Shown: positions 17,124 through 25,537 of the stretch, in pieces
How positions within the stretch are numbered: the first letter of the stretch is position 1
Layout of the letters: each line of letters begins with the position of its first letter
Origin: Candidatus Hebobacterum abditum
GTDB lineage: Bacteria; Armatimonadota; Hebobacteria; Hebobacterales; Hebobacteraceae
DNA: 34,829 nt
Direction: 5' to 3'
Assembly: GCA_029821875.1 (NCBI GenBank)
Contig: JALGXW010000039.1
Span: forward strand, 1-34,829
Program-made: the position numbers and the translations under genes
The notes under the pieces: generated by a model
What the model was told of the DNA's origin: nothing
The model's database searches: none
The model's input: the letters and a program-made list of their open reading frames with translations, nothing else

Positions 17124-19394
17124 TCAGGCCTTCACCATGCTCCGAGCCACACGAGCGACCTTCTCCGCGCTCGGGAAGTTCTCGGCCTCCAGCGTGCTGG
17201 CCATGGGTGGCGGTATGTCGTAGGCGGCCACGATCTGCGCCGGACACTTCAGATGATTGAACGCGATCTCCTGTGCTCGATAGGCGATGTGCTCGCCAAA
17301 ACACCCGGTCTTCGGGGCCTGACAGACGATGAGCAGGCGGCCGGTCTTCGCGACCGAGTTGCCGATGGTCTCGGCATCGAGGGGGATGAGTGTGCGTGGG
17401 TCGATCACCTCGGCCTCGATTCCTTCTGAGGCCAGCGACTCGGCGGCCTCCAAGGCTACCTGCCCCATCTTGAGGTAAGCGACAATCGTGACGTCGGAGC
17501 CTTCGCGCCGGACGGCGGCCTCGCCGATGGGCAGCGTGTACTCTTCCTCCGGAACGACGCCCCTCTCGGTGTAGAGAAGCTGGTGCTCGATGAAGATGAC
17601 CGGGTTGTCGTCGCGGATGGCCGACTTCAGGAGCCCTTTCGCGTCGTATGGTGTGGAAGGAGCGATTACCTTAAGGCCGGGCACCTGGGTGAGCATGGCC
17701 TCCAGGCTCTGAGAGTGTTGCCCCGCATACCCGCGGCCGCCGCCGATGGTCGTCCGGACGACCATCGGGAGCTTCGCCTTGCCTCCGAACATAAAGCGCG
17801 TCTTCGCGGCCTGATTCGCGACCTGGTCCATGGCGAGCGGCATGAAGTCAATGTACATGATCTCGGCCGCCGGCCGCAGGCCGCACATTGACGCACCGGC
17901 CGCGACACCGACGATGGCCGCCTCCGAGATCGGCGCGTTGAAGACACGCTCGCGGCCGAAGGATTCCAGCAGCCCCACGGTGACCTGGAACGCGCCACCG
18001 TAATCGGCCACGTCTTCGCCGTAGACAATGACCCGTCGATCCCGCTGCATCTCCTCCGCCAAGGCCTCGCACACCGCGTGCCGATACATGATTCGGCCTT
18101 CGCCGTCGCGGCGATAGCGGCGCAGGGGCCGAAGGAGCTTCTCCGTGCGGAGCGCGGGAGACACCTCGTCCGACGTCGTGTCGGCAAACATGCCTTCCAT
18201 GATCGCGCTTGGTGACGGCTCCGGACTCTGGACGGCCAGCTCGAGCGCCTCGCGAATACGCTGGTCCACCGATTCGCGCAGCTCGGCTGCTTCGTCAGCC
18301 GTAAGGGTCCCGCTTTCGACGAGCTGCCGTTGGTAGCATTCGATCGCGTCGCATTCCCGCCAGGCCCCCTCCTCGGCAGGAGTACGGTACTTCACCCGCT
18401 GGTCGCTGAGAGAGTGACCCATGTAGCGGTACGTGAGGCAGTCCAGCAGCACTGGCCCTTGCTTCCCCCGACAGAGCTCGGCCGCGCGCGAGACCGCGTC
18501 CCATACCGCCAGGACATCCATCCCGTTGACGACCTCCGCGTGCATGTTGTCGTGGTTGTAGGCCGCGCCGCGACGAGCCAGATAGTCGATGCCACTGACC
18601 TCGCCGCGCTGCTGGCCGGTCATGCCATACTGGTTGTTCTCGACCAGGTAGATAACGGGGAGGCCGTGCGGCAGCTGAGACATGGTCGCGAAGTTCAGGG
18701 ACTCGTGAAAGATGCCGTTGTTCGCCGCGCCATCTCCGAAGAGACACGCCACCACCTGATCTCCGCCGAGCTTCTGCACGGCCAGGCCGGCCCCCGTCGC
18801 GATCCCCAGGGAACCGCCGACGATGGCATTGGCGCCCAGGTGGTTCACGTTGAAGTCCGCTATGTGCATGCCGCCGCCGCGGCCCCGGCAGTAGCCGTCT
18901 TCCCGCCCGAGCAGCTCCGCCATCGTGCGCACCAAGTGGAGCCGCAAGGCACGCGGGAGCAACTCATCACCGCTCCGACCGTCGCACTCCTCCCCCATCC
19001 ACTCAGCGATGCGCTCGGGAGGCCTGCGCATCAGGGCGTACCCGCCCTTGGCAATTGCGTGCCCGTGACCCCGGTGGGTGGAAGTGATGTAGTCATCGCC
19101 GCGAAGAGCTGCCATCGCTCCCACCGCGACCGCCTCTTGTCCGATGGACAGATGGGTGGCGCCGCTGAACGAGAACCCCTCATGCGGCTTCACGGAACCG
19201 TCTTTCAGGGCAATGATCATCTGCTCGAATGACCGCACTGTGAGCATCCACTCGAGCAGACCGACGGCGTCCTCCTTTGTGAGACGCCCACCTATCTCGT
19301 CGGCGGCCGTGCCGCGGTAGCAGAAGGCCCTGACTTGCCCTAGATCAATCGGCTCGCACTGGAATACGGGGAGGACATCGACCTCCTTAACCAT
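17124..19394 (-). CDS. Fused 2-oxoacid dehydrogenase E1 alpha-beta (thiamine diphosphate)
   Basis: 756 residues from the ATG at 19394, chosen because SD AAGGGAG lies 9 nt before it; the ATG 9 nt further up would sit on that SD. The N-terminal half is E1 alpha: SGATHLSIGQEAVAVG, TSTHRGHGHAIAKG, the GGGMH motif and the TPP/Mg motif GDGAANNGIFHESLNFA ending in VENNQYG. After a linker near residue 420 the E1 beta half follows: YGEDVADYGGAFQVT, NAPISEAAIVG, RTTIGGGRGYAGQHSQS, EHQLLY, then a transketolase C-terminal domain with VIDPRTL. It should decarboxylate a 2-oxoacid (pyruvate, acetoin or a branched-chain acid) and pass the acyl group to an E2. No E2 or E3 gene is in the window. It is the first gene of the operon, behind a strong promoter and a leader hairpin. 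Confidence 0.93.
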   Translation of the reverse strand: MVKEVDVLPVFQCEPIDLGQVRAFCYRGTAADEIGGRLTKEDAVGLLEWMLTVRSFEQMIIALKDGSVKPHEGFSFSGATHLSIGQEAVAVGAMAALRGDDYITSTHRGHGHAIAKGGYALMRRPPERIAEWMGEECDGRSGDELLPRALRLHLVRTMAELLGREDGYCRGRGGGMHIADFNVNHLGANAIVGGSLGIATGAGLAVQKLGGDQVVACLFGDGAANNGIFHESLNFATMSQLPHGLPVIYLVENNQYGMTGQQRGEVSGIDYLARRGAAYNHDNMHAEVVNGMDVLAVWDAVSRAAELCRGKQGPVLLDCLTYRYMGHSLSDQRVKYRTPAEEGAWRECDAIECYQRQLVESGTLTADEAAELRESVDQRIREALELAVQSPEPSPSAIMEGMFADTTSDEVSPALRTEKLLRPLRRYRRDGEGRIMYRHAVCEALAEEMQRDRRVIVYGEDVADYGGAFQVTVGLLESFGRERVFNAPISEAAIVGVAAGASMCGLRPAAEIMYIDFMPLAMDQVANQAAKTRFMFGGKAKLPMVVRTTIGGGRGYAGQHSQSLEAMLTQVPGLKVIAPSTPYDAKGLLKSAIRDDNPVIFIEHQLLYTERGVVPEEEYTLPIGEAAVRREGSDVTIVAYLKMGQVALEAAESLASEGIEAEVIDPRTLIPLDAETIGNSVAKTGRLLIVCQAPKTGCFGEHIAYRAQEIAFNHLKCPAQIVAAYDIPPPMASTLEAENFPSAEKVARVARSMVKA

Positions 19395-19425
19395 GAGACG
19401 CATCTCCCTTGAGAGTGCTGCCCGC

Positions 19426-19462
19426 TGCCTCGAGCCCCATGAGTTTGAGGGGGCACGAGGCA
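19426..19462 (-). promoter_or_regulatory. Leader stem-loop / possible operator in front of the E1 operon
   Basis: TGCCTCG (19426-19432) pairs with CGAGGCA (19456-19462), and inside it CCCC (19435-19438) pairs with GGGG (19450-19453). On the minus-strand mRNA this folds between the predicted start of transcription (about 19504) and the SD (19404-19410). It could be an attenuator, an RNA-stability element or a dyad operator. Confidence 0.5.
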
Positions 19463-19510
19463 CAGTCAAACCGGCCCCCACGCGAGAGCCGGCTGCGTGC
19501 TTTCCCGACT

Positions 19511-19539
19511 AGCATAGACCCGGCGGCATGCACTGTCAA
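19511..19539 (-). promoter_or_regulatory. Sigma70-type promoter of the E1-thiolase-dehydrogenase-mannosidase operon
   Basis: Read on the minus strand: perfect TTGACA (19539-19534), 17-bp spacer, TATGCT (19516-19511, 4 of 6 consensus). Transcription would start near 19504, giving a leader of about 110 nt with the stem-loop at 19426-19462. It faces the right gene and lies in the only intergenic gap of the operon. Confidence 0.7.
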
Positions 19540-19620
19540 CAAAGGCCGACACGGAGGGGAGTCGCACCTCTCGGGAGAAAGACACTCGTGGCACGGCGCC
19601 TGAGGGCGCTGTCGTTCCTC

Positions 19621-19626
19621 GGAGGT
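19621..19626 (+). promoter_or_regulatory. SD that fixes the TTG start of the PfkB kinase
   Basis: GGAGGT, 6 nt before TTG at 19633. It matters because longer in-frame starts exist upstream but have no SD and would add a basic, low-complexity extension. Confidence 0.7.
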
Positions 19627-19632
19627 GAGGAG

Positions 19633-20835
19633 TTGGGAAAGAGCTCAGCGGATGTCGTTGTAGCGGGCCACATCTGCCTCGACATGATCCCGCAGTTCGG
19701 TCAGGTCCGGACCGGCCTGGCCGACATCCTCGTGCCGGGGAAGCTCATCGACGTCGGCCGCCTGACCACGGCCACCGGCGGACCCGTCTCCAACACCGGC
19801 CTGGCCCTTCACCGCCTCGGCTTCACCGTCGGCCTGATGGGGAAGGTGGGCGACGATGTGGTGGGGCGGGCCATCATCGACCTGATCCGGCAGCGCGATC
19901 CTGCGCTGGCGGAGGGCATGATCGTCACTCGTGACAGCGCGAGCTCGTACACGGTGGTGATCAGCCTGCCAGGCGTGGATCGCATCTTCCTCCACTGCCC
20001 CGGGGCAAATGACACATTTGGGGCAGAAGACGTCAACTACGGCAAGTTGGAGGGCGCTCGGCTGTTCCACTTCGGCTACCCGCCGTTGATGCGCCGCATG
20101 TTTGCCGACGGCGGCCAGGAGTTAGCATCCCTGCTGAGCCAAGTGAAAGCGCGAGAACTGACGACCGCCGTCGACATGGCGCGGCCAGACCCAGCATCGG
20201 ATGCCGGGAGGGCTGACTGGCGCGCAATACTAAAGCGCGCGCTGCCATACGTGGACGTCTTCCTGCCCAGCTTCGACGAGACCCTGTTCATGCTGGACCG
20301 AGAGCGGTTCTCGCAGATCGAGCAGGCCAGCGCGGGCGGAGATATGAACGCCCAGGCCGACGGCGTGCTACTGCGCAGCCTGGCAGATGAAATCATCGGT
20401 CTCGGCGCGGCCATCGTCGGCCTCAAACTCGGCGTGCAGGGGCTGTACCTACGGACGACGAAGGACCCGCTCCGCATTTCCGCCATGGGAAGATGCGCTC
20501 CCTCAGATGCCGCAGAGTGGGTGGACAAGGAGCTTCTGGCGCCTTGCTTCCAGGTTGACGTCGTAGGCACGACAGGCTCGGGCGATTGCACGATCGCTGG
20601 CTTCCTGGGCGGCCTGCTCAAGGGACTGCCACCTGAAGGTGCGATGACGGCCGCGGTGGCCGTTGGCGCCTGCAATGTCGAGAGCGCCGATGCGACCAGC
20701 GGCATACCGCACTGGTCTGTCGTGGAGAAACGGCTTGCAGGCGAGTGGCGTCGAAGGGACGTGTCCTGCGACCTGAAGGGCTGGACCTGGGATGACCTGA
20801 ACGGAGTCTGGCGACCCGGATCAACCACCGGATGA
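19633..20835 (+). CDS. PfkB-family carbohydrate kinase
   Basis: 400 residues from a TTG at 19633. The product opens with ADVVVAGHICLDMIPQF, the first strand of the ribokinase fold. The PfkB signature 1 region reads TATGGPVSNTGLALHRLGF followed by G-K-V-G-D-D; signature 2 reads DVVGTTGSGDCTIAGFLGGL with the catalytic base Asp318. It is longer than typical fructokinases (about 300), with an extra segment around 210-250 and a C-terminal tail ending in DDLNGVWRP. The family moves phosphate from ATP to a sugar hydroxyl. The next gene, 12 bp on, encodes a D-lyxose/mannose isomerase-type cupin, so the likely substrates are D-fructose (from mannose) or D-xylulose (from lyxose). It is divergent from the mannosidase operon. 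Confidence 0.9.
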   Translation: MGKSSADVVVAGHICLDMIPQFGQVRTGLADILVPGKLIDVGRLTTATGGPVSNTGLALHRLGFTVGLMGKVGDDVVGRAIIDLIRQRDPALAEGMIVTRDSASSYTVVISLPGVDRIFLHCPGANDTFGAEDVNYGKLEGARLFHFGYPPLMRRMFADGGQELASLLSQVKARELTTAVDMARPDPASDAGRADWRAILKRALPYVDVFLPSFDETLFMLDRERFSQIEQASAGGDMNAQADGVLLRSLADEIIGLGAAIVGLKLGVQGLYLRTTKDPLRISAMGRCAPSDAAEWVDKELLAPCFQVDVVGTTGSGDCTIAGFLGGLLKGLPPEGAMTAAVAVGACNVESADATSGIPHWSVVEKRLAGEWRRRDVSCDLKGWTWDDLNGVWRPGSTTG

Positions 20836-21393
<558 letters not shown>

Positions 21394-21405
21394 CGAGGGA
21401 ACCGA

Positions 21406-21448
21406 GGCTGCGCCGTCGCATTTCGACGTAGACCGGCATCTCGCAGCC
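21406..21448. terminator. Possible bidirectional terminator between convergent genes
   Basis: GGCTGCG (21406-21412) can pair with CGCAGCC (21442-21448), and inside it CGTCG (21414-21418) pairs with CGACG (21424-21428) around CATTT. It lies in the 93-bp gap between the isomerase stop and the convergent lipoprotein stop. There is no T tract. Confidence 0.35.
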
Positions 21449-21486
21449 GACGGGACCATGCGGAGTGATGCGCGGGTGCGGGCCTG

Positions 21487-22584
21487 TCACGGCTCCGGAT
21501 ACCGATCGCTCGGCACGATAGCGTAGATGCGCTCTCGACTCATGAGGCCGTCGAGCAAGTCCCTCGGGTACTCCTTCCCGCCGACGGCGACTGTGTCGAG
21601 CCCGAGGCGGGACCACTCCTCCCCCGCGGACACCCAGGCCTCATTCTGGAGATGAGCGCTCCCGCTCGTGTCGGTGATGAGCCAACCGTAGTCTCTCAAA
21701 GCACGCGCCAGGACTCGCCCGTAGTCCTTCATCTGGGCTACCTCTTCGGGCAGCGACGCCAGCCACTCGTCGATCTCCTCATCCGTCACCTCGAGCGCGA
21801 ACCGCATACCCTCCGGAATCCCCTCCGGGCGGCCGGGATGCTCCAGCTTGGTCGCCGGTGGAACGAAGTGCGTCCCGTCGGTGTTGCGGATCGGCATCGA
21901 TAGAGCATGGGCGATCTCGCCCTGCCTCACCTCTTCCGGGCGCACGAGCATCGCGAGGTACTGCACGCCAATCCCTCGCGAGGGGCCGAACCCATCTTCC
22001 TTCGTCCGGTAATCTCCGTCCACGAGATTCGCATTGGAGGCGTGGACGATTCCGTCGCGGAACTCGACTTGCCAGAAGTTCCATTCCCGTCCTGTCTCTG
22101 GGTCCAGCAGTATGATCTGCGCATCTGTCCCGGGGGCCGGGCGCCAGTCCGGATTCCACGGCACCAGCTTGCCATTCATGTTCGGCCAGTCCCACTTCGT
22201 CTCCACCGGGTACTCCCCGGCGGCATCCGAGACGCAGTAGACCGGGTACGTATACGCCCAGAAGTTGAGGTTGAAGTTGCCCGGTCGAGACGCCGGCGCG
22301 TCGTACCACAGCCTGTCGCGGTAGAGGTCCGACTGAGGATGTCGCGGCAGGCCGGCGACTGGTATATTCCACGGCGCCTTCTCGCCATAGGGTCGGACGT
22401 ACTGCGCCACGATGCCTCCTTCGCCGGGCTGTTGCGGCTCCCGTCGGCCAGCGCCCGAACGGCAGCCAACGAGCACCGGCATCAGCAACAACACTATTGC
22501 CAAGGCGGAACGGAATCGGATGTGCCTCCGCCTCAGCGAAGATCGGGCCGAGACGTGGTGCCTCCGCTCACCTTCCCCGCTCAT
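21487..22584 (-). CDS. Putative lipoprotein of unknown function
   Basis: 365 residues from the ATG at 22584. The start carries many Arg and His, then a hydrophobic core AIVLLLMPVLVGC that ends in a lipobox, so Cys41 should become lipid-anchored and the protein faces the outside. The rest has no membrane segment. Clear blocks are NLNFWAYTYPVYCVSD, LDPETGREWNFWQVEF, SRGIGVQYLAMLVRPEE, a H-A-L-S-M-P-I-R-N-T-D block, DYGWLITDTSGSAH and YPRDLLDGLMSRERIYAIVP. They look like a conserved enzyme or surface-binding family with many Trp, Tyr and Asp, but I cannot name it. It lies 156 bp beyond the stop of the GH2 gene on the same strand, so it may be co-transcribed and handle the same glycan. Confidence 0.75.
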   Translation of the reverse strand: MSGEGERRHHVSARSSLRRRHIRFRSALAIVLLLMPVLVGCRSGAGRREPQQPGEGGIVAQYVRPYGEKAPWNIPVAGLPRHPQSDLYRDRLWYDAPASRPGNFNLNFWAYTYPVYCVSDAAGEYPVETKWDWPNMNGKLVPWNPDWRPAPGTDAQIILLDPETGREWNFWQVEFRDGIVHASNANLVDGDYRTKEDGFGPSRGIGVQYLAMLVRPEEVRQGEIAHALSMPIRNTDGTHFVPPATKLEHPGRPEGIPEGMRFALEVTDEEIDEWLASLPEEVAQMKDYGRVLARALRDYGWLITDTSGSAHLQNEAWVSAGEEWSRLGLDTVAVGGKEYPRDLLDGLMSRERIYAIVPSDRYPEP

Positions 22585-22740
22585 CGCTCCACTCTTGCAT
22601 GACTCCTCGAGGTCCGACCCCCGCGCGACCGACGTGTGTCAGGGGACCGTCCCGCTAGTGCCTCCGGCCCTCGGTTGGGTCTCTGAGGGAACCGCCCAGA
22701 ATCACCGACACTGCTTGTCACGGCTGGCGTCGCGCAGGGA

Positions 22741-24426
22741 TCACCTCGCAGCACGGAAGTGGCGCTTGACGACGTCGTAGGCCATCTTCGGTCGCCGGTA
22801 CTCGTCCACGAGTCCCTTGTTGTTGAACGACCGCGGTCGCCCCAAGGCCTGGTTCGTGGCCTCGGACGAGCGAATGTCACAGAGCTGCCAAACGCACGCG
22901 CCACACCAGCGCTCGCGGTCAGCCAGCAGGTGCTGCAGAGCCTGGTCCAGCACCTCGGCCTGGTACTGCTCGCTCCAGTGCTTCGCGTGCCAGTCTCGCC
23001 AACCCCAGATGGCTCCCGCGCCTATCTCCGCAATCATGAGGGGCTTGTCGGCGAAGCCGCGCTCATCCACCGTCTGAGACACTTCGTCGAGCGCGGCGGG
23101 GATCTCATCCACCGTATGGTGGTACCAGCCAGGATAGATATCGACGGACACCACATCCACGAGGTCGAAGCACAGGTCCTTCGCCGGGCGCGTGGATGTG
23201 TAGCTGAGCAAGCGAGTCGGGTCCAGCTTGCGCAGCCGACCGAGCAGTGTCTCATACCCCCGGCGGCAGTCTGGATCATCGCTGCGGCTCTCGTTGAGTA
23301 TGCCGTAGATGATGACCGAAGGATGGTTGCGGCCGGCTGCGACCATCTCCTCCAGGTTCGTCAGCTGGGCCGCCATGAAGTGATCGTTGTTCAGGTGCTC
23401 GGCCGTGTGCTGCCAGCCCAGCACCTCGCTCCACACGAGGAAGCCCATTTCGTCGCACAGATCGAGCCACCTTACGTCCTGTGGATAGTGGGAGCCTCGC
23501 ACGAAGTTGCAGCCCAAGTCTCGCACAAGCTGGGCGTCGGCCACGAGCAACGCATCCGGCAGACCGTGGCCCACCTGCACGTGTGATTCGTGTCTGTTGA
23601 CGCCGACCAGACGAATTGGCTCGCCGTTCAGCACGATCCGCTGCCCCTCGGTCCAGACTTGCCGGATGCCGATCCGCTCGCGGAGATCGTCTGCACCGAG
23701 TTGCACGTGGACAAGGTGAAGGTTGGGCTCTTCCGGCGACCACAGAGTCGCACCGGACAACTCGAGGGACCGAGATATCTCTCCCGGTCCTTCCGGCAGC
23801 TCTGCCGTCTCGTCGACCATAGGACTGCCGTCGAAGGTGATCTTCAGGGGCACGCGGCCCGCCGAGGCGGCCGTATAGGAGAGAGCCACTTCGAGTCGCC
23901 TGGCCGGGAGGTCCGCGGTGACCACGCTCATCCCGTCGATGCTGACATCCGGGAGGCCGTGCAGCTCAACTCCACGCGCGATGCCGCCGTAGTGGTACCA
24001 GTCGAAGTAGTCCAGATGCAGGGGGCAGCGCTGGTAGTCGAACCGGTTGTCGACGAGCACGACGATCTCCACCTCGTCGCTCCTCGCCCTCTCGAAATCC
24101 ACAGAGAACCGCGTGGACCCGCCAATGTGGTCGCGGACCGGCCGGCCGTCGATGAAGACGCGGCCCCAGTGATGGACGCCGTCCAAGATCAGCCGATGGC
24201 GTGGGGCAGCAGACAGCGGAGAACGAGTCCGGTAGGCCACTAGGCCTCGCATGCTCGCGTACGCGGGGGTAGCATCGAAGCACCCGGGCACGGCCATCTG
24301 ATCGTCGAAGTCGATGGCCGCGACATCAACCGAATCAAGATCGACATCGCCGAGGAAAGCGAAATCCCAGATCCCGCGCAGATCTGTGACCGGCCGCACA
24401 TCATGTTCCCTAAACCGTCGCAGCAA
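22741..24426 (-). CDS. GH2 glycoside hydrolase, beta-glucuronidase/beta-galactosidase type
   Basis: 561 residues from a TTG at 24426, preferred because GGAGGAG lies 8 nt before it; the ATG at 24465 has no SD. Layout is jelly roll (about 5-165), Ig-like domain (about 165-265), TIM barrel (from 265). Typical points are DLRGIWDF, WYHYGGIARGVEL, RLVGVNRHESH, NFVRGSHYPQD, acid/base Glu379 in GILNESRSD, and nucleophile Glu467 in MIAEIGAGA. The length (about 560-600) matches beta-glucuronidases rather than large LacZ enzymes. No signal peptide, so cytoplasmic. It should remove a terminal beta-linked glucuronate or galactose; the specificity is not settled. A lipoprotein gene follows on the same strand and a nucleoside hydrolase diverges upstream. 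Confidence 0.9.
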   Translation of the reverse strand: MLRRFREHDVRPVTDLRGIWDFAFLGDVDLDSVDVAAIDFDDQMAVPGCFDATPAYASMRGLVAYRTRSPLSAAPRHRLILDGVHHWGRVFIDGRPVRDHIGGSTRFSVDFERARSDEVEIVVLVDNRFDYQRCPLHLDYFDWYHYGGIARGVELHGLPDVSIDGMSVVTADLPARRLEVALSYTAASAGRVPLKITFDGSPMVDETAELPEGPGEISRSLELSGATLWSPEEPNLHLVHVQLGADDLRERIGIRQVWTEGQRIVLNGEPIRLVGVNRHESHVQVGHGLPDALLVADAQLVRDLGCNFVRGSHYPQDVRWLDLCDEMGFLVWSEVLGWQHTAEHLNNDHFMAAQLTNLEEMVAAGRNHPSVIIYGILNESRSDDPDCRRGYETLLGRLRKLDPTRLLSYTSTRPAKDLCFDLVDVVSVDIYPGWYHHTVDEIPAALDEVSQTVDERGFADKPLMIAEIGAGAIWGWRDWHAKHWSEQYQAEVLDQALQHLLADRERWCGACVWQLCDIRSSEATNQALGRPRSFNNKGLVDEYRRPKMAYDVVKRHFRAAR

Positions 24427-24434
24427 GGTCCTAT

Positions 24435-24441
24435 CTCCTCC
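24435..24441 (-). promoter_or_regulatory. SD that fixes the TTG start of the GH2 enzyme
   Basis: GGAGGAG on the minus strand, 8 nt before the TTG at 24426. It moves the start 39 nt downstream of the first possible ATG. Confidence 0.65.
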
Positions 24442-24469
24442 GTGGCAGCGCGGGCCGCGCCGCATGACT

Positions 24470-24512
24470 CAGACGTCTCCCCTGTGTTGCGGGGAGACAC
24501 CTCCGACGTCTG
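24470..24512. promoter_or_regulatory. Nested inverted repeats in the divergent GH2 / nucleoside hydrolase region
   Basis: CAGACGTC (24470-24477) is repeated inverted as GACGTCTG (24505-24512). Overlapping it, GTCTCCCC (24475-24482) pairs with GGGGAGAC (24491-24498) around an 8-nt loop. Both pairs are perfect. The site lies 44-86 bp upstream of the GH2 TTG and 140-183 bp upstream of the hydrolase ATG, suitable for a regulator of both genes or a leader hairpin of the GH2 mRNA. Confidence 0.5.
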
Positions 24513-24652
24513 TCTCATCTTCCGGCGCACCCCATCGATCCCTGCCGTCGAGCGCACCCGGCACGGGAGGTCGCTACGTGTAGACATGAAGAAGGCAATA
24601 GCGGTCAGCTTTGCGAGGAAGGCGGGGCCGAAAGCAGAAGACTACCCCTACC

Positions 24653-25537
24653 ATGGACGTCTGGCTCGATACTGATATCGGCGGCGATGTTGACGATGCG
24701 GTGGCGCTGCTGCTCGCGCTGCGCCATCCAGACATACGGCTAGTGGGCATCTCCACGGTCTTGCACCGGGTGGATATCGCCGCGTGGATCGCGCAGGAGA
24801 TGCTGCGTCGGGCTGGCACGCGTGGAATAGCCGTGCTGCCCGGCGCGGTGGCACCGTTGGGCGTCGACTACGACGACAGCGGCGATTGGATTCCCAGCCA
24901 TGGCCGGTTGGCCCCCCGAATGGAGCGCCCACTGGCAAAGCAGGACGGCGAACGGGTCGAGGCCGTCGCACAGGCGATGATCGCGCAACCCGAGCCCTTC
25001 CACCTCGTCACGATCGGTCCGCTGACCAACGTCGCTCGACTGCTCGAGGCCCATGCTGGAGTTGCCTCACGATGGGCCGGGGTAACGTGTATGGGCGGCC
25101 GGCTGGAGGGAGATGCAGAGTACAATCTGCAGGCCGACGTGGAAGCGACTCGACTGACGCTGAAACGCCTGCGACCCCGCCTCGTCGGGCTGGAGGCCTG
25201 CAGCGATACGCTCACGCGCCAGGAGGCGGAGGCGGCGTTGGATCGAGAAGACCCCGCGTCAGCTTTCCTGCTGGACTGCTATCGAGAGTATCGAGCGCAC
25301 GCGGAATGGACGCAGGACCCCGAGACCGCTCCGCTCACGCTCTTCGACGCGATAACGCTGCTGTCGCTCGTGCAGGAGGGAGCTTTCGACTTCCAGCAAC
25401 TCCGCGTGCTCGTTGAGAAGGACGGGCGGCTTCGACTGACGGACGACGGTTCGCCGGCAGCCTACGCGACCGGGAGCGACTGGACGGCCATCAAGCCGGC
25501 GATCTTGGGTCTTCTGAGCGGCGGCGCCGCGGCCTAG
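24653..25537 (+). CDS. Nucleoside hydrolase family protein
   Basis: 294 residues from the ATG at 24653, where the family's first strand begins (MDVWLDTDIGGDVDDAVALL). The Asp cluster Asp6, Asp8, Asp12, Asp14 and Asp15 forms the calcium and ribose site (canonical form D-T-D-x-G-x-D-D-A). Further family points are the I-G-P-L-T-N-V-A-R-L motif, the MGG turn, EYNLQADVEATRLTL (where most have N-x-x-x-D-P-E-A) and a late Asp in TLFDAITLL. It should cleave the N-glycosidic bond of a ribonucleoside to give ribose and base. The SD is weak. A longer TTG start exists at 24611 but would add a basic tail. It is divergent from the GH2 gene, and its stop shares bases with the convergent DUF1854 gene. Confidence 0.88.
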   Translation: MDVWLDTDIGGDVDDAVALLLALRHPDIRLVGISTVLHRVDIAAWIAQEMLRRAGTRGIAVLPGAVAPLGVDYDDSGDWIPSHGRLAPRMERPLAKQDGERVEAVAQAMIAQPEPFHLVTIGPLTNVARLLEAHAGVASRWAGVTCMGGRLEGDAEYNLQADVEATRLTLKRLRPRLVGLEACSDTLTRQEAEAALDREDPASAFLLDCYREYRAHAEWTQDPETAPLTLFDAITLLSLVQEGAFDFQQLRVLVEKDGRLRLTDDGSPAAYATGSDWTAIKPAILGLLSGGAAA

